This document shows, piece by piece, positions 15,296-18,851 of a stretch of 18,851 bases of DNA. Positions within the stretch are counted from its first letter, which is position 1. The number at the start of each line of letters is the position of its first letter. The notes beneath the pieces are model-generated. The model worked only from the letters and a program-made list of their open reading frames with translations, made no database searches and had not been told where the DNA came from. Source of the stretch: Thermoplasmata archaeon (GTDB lineage Archaea > Thermoplasmatota > Thermoplasmata > Lutacidiplasmatales > UBA184); contig JASHVA010000100.1 in NCBI GenBank assembly GCA_030039715.1, forward strand, positions 1 through 18,851. Reading direction: 5' to 3'. Made by a program: the position numbers and the translations under genes.

Positions 15296-16402
15296 CTACT
15301 TACGTTTGCGGTGGGGCGCGCCCCTCTTCGCCGCCGGCGCGGGGCGGGCCGGTCGCTTCGGCTTTCCCCGGGCCGGGGGGGCGCGGCCGGTCGCTCGGGA
15401 CCGTGGGCGCTCCGCCCGTCGGAGCGGGGCCGCCGGTTCGGACGGAGGCGGCGACGGGGCCGGGAGCCCGAGGTGGAGGCAGAGCGCGGTCTCCCGCTCG
15501 AGCGACAGCCCGAGCCGTCGCGCCTCGTCGCGCTCGCGGTTGGCGACGTCCTTCTCGCCGGTCCGGGTGAGGGTGACCGAGTGCAGGAATCGGAGCTGGG
15601 GGTCCTCGGGAGTGTTCTCGAGCATCGCCTCGACCTCGACGCGGGCCGCCGACCAGTCGCCGAGCTCCACCAGCGCGGCCACGAGATGGGCTCGGACCTC
15701 GACCCGGGCATCGTCCTCCGCGAGGAGGGCGCGGTAGACCTCGATCTCCTCTTTCGGCTTCGACCGGGCGCCGAGCACCGCGGCCTTCCCGAGCCAGGCA
15801 TCGAGGTCGTTCGGCCGGGTCGCGATCACTTCCGTGAACGCCCGGTCCGCGTCCTCCGTGAGACCGAGGCCGAGGAGCGAACGGCCGATGCCGATCTTCG
15901 CGGGGAGGAATCCCGGCTTCAGCTCCGCGGCCTGGCGGTAGAACCGGAGGGAGAGCGCGGGCACACCCCACTCGAGCCACGTGCGCGCGCGGTTCATCGC
16001 CGCGTCGAGGAGCTGCGCGCTGGGGAGGAGGCGCGGGCGGGCGGCCGACGGGGGCCGCGGCTCCTCGCCGAGCATCGACTCGAGCCCGAGCTGTCGGGCG
16101 AGCTCGGCGAACCTCGCCCCCTCGACCACCGTGCCCGCGCGCTGTTGGATCTCGGCCTGGATCGCGAGCGGCAGATGGCCGGGCGTGAGCACCACCAAGT
16201 GCGCCGGCTTCCCGTCGCCCGACTCGAGCACGCGGCGGATCGTATCGATCGAGACCCGGTCCGGGTCTTCGAGAAACGCGTAGAGGAACCCGTCCCCGGT
16301 CCGGAGCACGAGCCCCTCCGGTAGCGGCTTCGCGGCATCGAGCCGCTGACCCATCGCTTCGACGAGGCCCCCCGACAGCTGGACGAATGCCGCGCTCGCC
16401 AC
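15296..16402 (-). CDS. TPR-repeat protein with N-terminal domain and basic tail
   Basis: 368 residues from GTG at 16402 (376 if the ATG at 16426 is used). An N-terminal alpha/beta-looking domain (about 15-120, ending HLVVLTPGHLPLAIQAEI then GARFAELARQLGLE) has a faint resemblance to the last strands of Mrr-type nuclease-fold domains; no catalytic residues were identified. Residues about 130-310 read as tetratricopeptide-like helix pairs (PALSLRFYRQAAELKPGFLPA, EDADRAFTEVIATRPNDLDAW). The last 45 residues are rich in Pro, Arg, Lys and Ala and could bind nucleic acid or membrane. GTG 16402 is preferred because it is 27.5 nt from a symmetric TATA box, whereas the ATG at 16426 overlaps that box. 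It is the first gene of the five-gene cluster. TPR scaffolds mediate protein contacts; the partner is unknown. Confidence 0.75.
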   Translation of the reverse strand: MASAAFVQLSGGLVEAMGQRLDAAKPLPEGLVLRTGDGFLYAFLEDPDRVSIDTIRRVLESGDGKPAHLVVLTPGHLPLAIQAEIQQRAGTVVEGARFAELARQLGLESMLGEEPRPPSAARPRLLPSAQLLDAAMNRARTWLEWGVPALSLRFYRQAAELKPGFLPAKIGIGRSLLGLGLTEDADRAFTEVIATRPNDLDAWLGKAAVLGARSKPKEEIEVYRALLAEDDARVEVRAHLVAALVELGDWSAARVEVEAMLENTPEDPQLRFLHSVTLTRTGEKDVANRERDEARRLGLSLERETALCLHLGLPAPSPPPSEPAAPLRRAERPRSRATGRAPPARGKPKRPARPAPAAKRGAPHRKRK

Positions 16403-16425
16403 GACGAGTCGGAAAACCGGGCGCA

Positions 16426-16433
16426 TTATATAC
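16426..16433. promoter_or_regulatory. Bidirectional TATA box shared by the TPR-led cluster and the polyprenyl synthase
   Basis: TTATATAC on the plus strand, GTATATAA on the minus strand, in an otherwise GC-rich 54-nt divergent gap. The centre is exactly 27.5 nt from the GTG of the polyprenyl synthase (16457, plus) and 27.5 nt from the GTG at 16402 of the TPR gene (minus). Both would then be leaderless. A purine-rich stretch (GGAAAA, 16411-16416) lies on the plus-strand upstream side. Confidence 0.6.
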
Positions 16434-16456
16434 GTGGGAGTCCACGCGCAACCGCC

Positions 16457-17518
16457 GTGAACTTCGCGGAGATCTCTCGCTACCTTCCGCCGCTCGAACG
16501 CGAGATCCGCTCCTCCTACCGGGCCGAGCGCCGGGATGCGCCGGGGACGGTGCGCCCGTACGTCGACGTGAACGAGGAGTTCACGCTCCGCGGCGGGAAG
16601 CGGTTCCGCGCGCTGCTCGTGCTCGCGGGGTATCACATCGCCACGCGGCGCGCGCCGCGGCCCGCGCTCCCGGCCGCCGCGGCGCTCGAGCATTTCCAGA
16701 GCTGGATGTTGATCCACGACGACATCATCGACCACTCCGAGCAGCGGCGCGGCGGCCCAACGGTTCACCGGTCGCTGAGCGCGAGCCACCGCAAGGAGCG
16801 GCGGGAAGGGTCCAGCGAAGAGTACGGCATGGGGATCGGCATCACGCTCGGGGACCTCGAGGAGCCGTTCACCGTGGACGGGATCCTCGGCGTCCGGGCA
16901 CCGGCGGAACGCCGGCTCGCTGCGCTCGCCGAGTACGCGCGCATGACCCGGCTCACGGCGTACGGCCAGCTCCTCGACATCCGGAACGGAACGCTCGACC
17001 CGGCGGAGGTGACGGAAGCCGACGTGCTCGACGTGCACCGCCTCAAGTCCGCCATGTACACGGTCGCCTGCCCGCTGCGCATCGGCGCCCTGCTCGGGGG
17101 ACTCGGAGCCGCCGGCCTCGAGGACCTCGAGGCGATCGGCTCCGACCTCGGGATCGCCTTCCAGCTTCGGGACGACGTCCTGGGCGCGGGCTTCGACGCC
17201 GACGAGTCCGGAAAGAGCGCGAACGACCTCCCCGAGGGGAAGCGGACGCTGCTCGTCGTCCGGGCGTGGTCGGCGGCATCCGAGGTGGACCGCACCCGTC
17301 TGCGTCGCGTGCTCGGGAACGCCCAGGCGACCCCCGAGGACGTCGCGCGGGCGCGGGACGTGATCCGTTCGACCGGCAGCCTCGCCTACTCCGAAGATCG
17401 CATCGCCGAACTCACCGGCCGTGCGCTCGGGCGGCTCGACCGATCTCGGGCGATCGACCGCCGGTCGAAACCCCTCGTCCGCGAGATCGCGGACCGGCTC
17501 GTCCGCCGCCGGTCGTAG
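16457..17518 (+). CDS. Polyprenyl synthetase, probably geranylgeranyl diphosphate synthase
   Basis: 353 residues, cytosolic. It condenses isopentenyl diphosphate with allylic diphosphates, most likely giving the C20 precursor of archaeal ether lipids. Motifs in order: RGGKRFR (45-51), the first Asp-rich motif DDIID (88-92), RRGGPTVHR (97-105), KSAMYT (197-202), FQLRDDVLG (235-243) with the second Asp pair D239/D240, and GKSANDLPEGKRT (252-264). The bulky W83, five residues before the first Asp motif, is the position that limits chain length in archaeal GGPP synthases, arguing against long-chain products. Either C15 or C20 remains possible. The second motif ends D-D-V-L-G rather than D-D-x-x-D, as often seen. 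The GTG start sits 27.5 nt from the bidirectional TATA box. Its stop is 3 nt from that of convergent prefoldin beta. Confidence 0.9.
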   Translation: MNFAEISRYLPPLEREIRSSYRAERRDAPGTVRPYVDVNEEFTLRGGKRFRALLVLAGYHIATRRAPRPALPAAAALEHFQSWMLIHDDIIDHSEQRRGGPTVHRSLSASHRKERREGSSEEYGMGIGITLGDLEEPFTVDGILGVRAPAERRLAALAEYARMTRLTAYGQLLDIRNGTLDPAEVTEADVLDVHRLKSAMYTVACPLRIGALLGGLGAAGLEDLEAIGSDLGIAFQLRDDVLGAGFDADESGKSANDLPEGKRTLLVVRAWSAASEVDRTRLRRVLGNAQATPEDVARARDVIRSTGSLAYSEDRIAELTGRALGRLDRSRAIDRRSKPLVREIADRLVRRRS

Positions 17519-17521
17519 GGT

Positions 17522-17896
17522 CTATTCGGGGGCGGGCCCCGTCGGGGAGACCCCGGCGGCCTGCAGCGCCTGCGTCAGTTCCTGCTGCATCGTGGTGTAC
17601 CGCTCCTTCAGGTGATTTTCCTGACGCTCCATCGCCTTCACGCGCACTTCGAGCGTCTCCTTCTCCTCGGCGAGGAGGTCCTCGACCTCCTTCCGTCCCT
17701 TCGCCCGGACGAGAAGTCCGCCGATCGGCCGATAGAGCACGGCGTCCTCCGGGACGTTCTTCAGCTCCTCGAGCGTGTGGGTCACCTCGCGGAGCTTGAG
17801 GTCGATCTGGAGCCGCTGCTGCTGGGCGTTCCCGAGCTCTTGCTGGAGCCGCTGGAACTGCTTGATGTCGTTCTGAAGCTTCGCCGGTAGGGCCAC
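17522..17896 (-). CDS. pfdB: Prefoldin beta subunit
   Basis: 124 residues, all-helical coiled coil with a central hairpin. Two long heptad helices (about 5-45 and 75-115) flank the segment VPEDAVLYRPIGGLLVRA, which forms the beta hairpins by which beta subunits assemble around the alpha dimer. The hexamer captures unfolded proteins and hands them to the thermosome. The start was set at GTG 17896 because V-A-L-P-A-K-L-Q-N aligns with the usual M-E-L-P-x-x-V-Q start of archaeal prefoldin beta; the longer open frame upstream lies in the Pcc1 gene. It follows the Pcc1-like gene by 35 nt, the arrangement seen in many archaea. Confidence 0.92.
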   Translation of the reverse strand: MALPAKLQNDIKQFQRLQQELGNAQQQRLQIDLKLREVTHTLEELKNVPEDAVLYRPIGGLLVRAKGRKEVEDLLAEEKETLEVRVKAMERQENHLKERYTTMQQELTQALQAAGVSPTGPAPE

Positions 17897-17931
17897 GACC
17901 CGCTGACGTTCCTCGGGTGATAAGCGCTTCG

Positions 17932-18204
17932 CTACGCGCGGGCGCCACCGGCGGCGTTCGCGGTCGCGGAGGCGAGATGGACCCAACCGAGGTAGGTGTT
18001 GAGCGCGGCGCGCATCGCCCCCGTGTCTCGGGCGGAGATCTCGAGCACGACCGTGTCCGCGGGAGACCGCGTGAGCTCGGCGCGGGCCCGCGGCACCTCC
18101 CGCTCCGACTCGGGTCGCAGGGTCCGCTCGAGCATCGCGGCGAGCTTCTCGCTTCCCGGTCGGACCGTGACGGTCGCCCGCCACTCGCCGACGGAGCCGC
18201 TCAC
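17932..18204 (-). CDS. pcc1: KEOPS complex subunit Pcc1-like
   Basis: 90 residues, close to the 75-90 usual for Pcc1. Features are an N-terminal strand (EWRATVTVRPG), the helix SEKLAAMLERTLRPES, two central strands (RARAELTRSPADTVVLEISARD) and a C-terminal helix with MRAALNTYLGWVHLA, which matches the R-x-x-x-N-[ST]-x-L-x-x-[IV] helix of the family. In KEOPS, Pcc1 dimerises and helps Kae1 make the t6A modification of tRNAs that read ANN codons. The GTG at 18204 overlaps the TGA of adenylosuccinate lyase as GTGA. Location directly before prefoldin beta, common in archaea, supports the call. Family is identified by pattern and context, not by database search. Confidence 0.8.
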   Translation of the reverse strand: MSGSVGEWRATVTVRPGSEKLAAMLERTLRPESEREVPRARAELTRSPADTVVLEISARDTGAMRAALNTYLGWVHLASATANAAGGARA

Positions 18205-18851
18205 GGTCCGAGCTCGGCCCGCAGGCGGACGAGGAGCCGGTCGGTCTTCGCGGTCGCCGACCGAACGTAGCTCGCCGGGTCCACGAGCTCCACCACCTCG
18301 GCTTCCGAGAGATGCTGGCGGACCGTCGGGTCGCCCCGGGCCCGCTCGAGCAGCGACGGCCCCCGCTCCGGCTCGCGGGTGAGCGTGCGCAGCACTTCGT
18401 GGGCCTCGGACCGGGCGAGCCCCTTGGTCGTGAGGGCGAGCATGAGGCTCTCGGTCATCGCGACCGAGCCCGGCCGCGCGAGCTCCTCCGCCATCCGCTT
18501 CCCGTCGACGCGCAGGCCCCGGAAGACCTCCGTCAGCTTCGTCAGGAGATCGTCGGCGAGCACGATCGCGTGCGGGAGCACGATCCGCTCGTTCGCCGAG
18601 TTCGCGAGGTCCCGCTCGTGCCACTGCACCATGTTCTCGAGCGGTGGTTGGGCGAGGGCCCGCACGAGTCGGGCGAGGCTGGTGACGTTCTCCGAGACGA
18701 TCGGGTTGCGTTTCTGGGCCATCGTGGAGCTGCCGACCTGCCGCGCTTCGTCGAACGGCTCGGCGACCTCTCCGATCTCGGTCCGCTGGAGGTTCCGCAC
18801 CTCGGTCGCGAGCCGCTCGGCGGTCGCCGAAGTGAGCGCGAGCCAGTTCGT
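18201..18851 (-). CDS. purB: Adenylosuccinate lyase, C-terminal part (cut by window edge)
   Basis: 216 residues are in the window and the frame is open to the right edge, so the first half is missing. The fumarase/aspartase signature GSSTMAQKRNP gives the flexible catalytic loop with its Ser, and it is followed by SENVTSLARLVRA, QWHERDLANSANERIVLPHA and a C-terminal helical domain, the pattern of PurB rather than argininosuccinate lyase. It splits adenylosuccinate to AMP and SAICAR to AICAR, both releasing fumarate, in the cytosol. Its TGA overlaps the GTG of the Pcc1-like gene. The GTG at 18800 is internal, because upstream codons (TNWLALTSATAERLATE) match the family as well. Confidence 0.93.
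   Translation of the reverse strand, partial: TNWLALTSATAERLATEVRNLQRTEIGEVAEPFDEARQVGSSTMAQKRNPIVSENVTSLARLVRALAQPPLENMVQWHERDLANSANERIVLPHAIVLADDLLTKLTEVFRGLRVDGKRMAEELARPGSVAMTESLMLALTTKGLARSEAHEVLRTLTREPERGPSLLERARGDPTVRQHLSEAEVVELVDPASYVRSATAKTDRLLVRLRAELGP

Noticed and set aside
17897..18184. Longer version of prefoldin beta extending upstream (220 codons)
   Set aside because: The extension overlaps the Pcc1-like gene and is Arg/Pro-rich without prefoldin similarity. Homology begins at GTG 17896.
1..18851. CRISPR arrays, insertion sequences, integrase or attachment sites
   Set aside because: No regularly spaced repeats, transposase or recombinase genes, or tRNA-end duplications were seen; the only tRNA has no repeated 3' end nearby.

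Overview
The window is a GC-rich (clearly above 60% by eye), densely packed chromosomal segment. It most likely comes from an archaeon, probably a high-GC Thermoplasmatota-type lineage; the lineage is a guess. The archaeal signs are a GTG-started prefoldin beta subunit next to a Pcc1-type KEOPS subunit, a short-chain polyprenyl (GGPP-type) synthase, a tRNA-Gln without an encoded CCA end, and TATA-like boxes centred about 23-32 nt (five of them 25-28 nt) upstream of start codons or the tRNA 5' end, as expected for leaderless transcripts. Genes inside operons instead start at NTGA overlaps or behind GGAGG-type ribosome binding sites.

Layout. (1) 1-4813, minus strand: transketolase, then a transaldolase/phosphoglucose isomerase fusion, then the first codons of a HAD-family phosphatase. 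This is a sugar-phosphate (non-oxidative pentose phosphate) operon of bacterial style. (2) 4916-5356, plus: a small DUF3224-like protein, convergent with (3) 5366-7537, minus: a zinc-ribbon protein followed by a membrane-bound processive family 2 glycosyltransferase carrying the same zinc-ribbon at its C-terminus. (4) 7672-9172, plus: a two-helix membrane protein and an uncharacterised protein ending in a zinc ribbon, each with its own TATA-like element. (5) 9222-11141, minus: a large APC-superfamily amino-acid permease whose promoter has a 14-bp perfect palindrome just upstream of the TATA box. (6) 11142-11368: promoter region with a 28-codon ORF resembling the N-terminus of a VapB-type antitoxin. 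(7) 11369-11441, minus: tRNA-Gln(UUG), whose TATA box overlaps the stop codon of the gene before it.

(8) 11467-16402, minus: a tightly packed five-gene cluster read in the order TPR protein, cobalamin/iron-complex-binding-like protein without signal peptide, minimal site-2-protease-like M50 peptidase, MBL-fold hydrolase, MFS transporter. The MFS gene appears to start at a CTG overlapping the TGA of the MBL gene. (9) A symmetric TATA box at 16426-16433 lies exactly 27.5 nt from a GTG on each strand and probably drives both cluster 8 and the polyprenyl synthase (16457-17518, plus). (10) 17522-18851, minus: adenylosuccinate lyase (cut by the window end), Pcc1-like KEOPS subunit and prefoldin beta, a housekeeping operon whose last stop codon lies 3 nt from that of the polyprenyl synthase.

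No CRISPR array, insertion sequence, integrase or rRNA is visible. No gene-free stretch exceeds 300 nt. The least explained parts are the zinc-ribbon/glycosyltransferase pair, cluster 8, and the two uncharacterised plus-strand genes.
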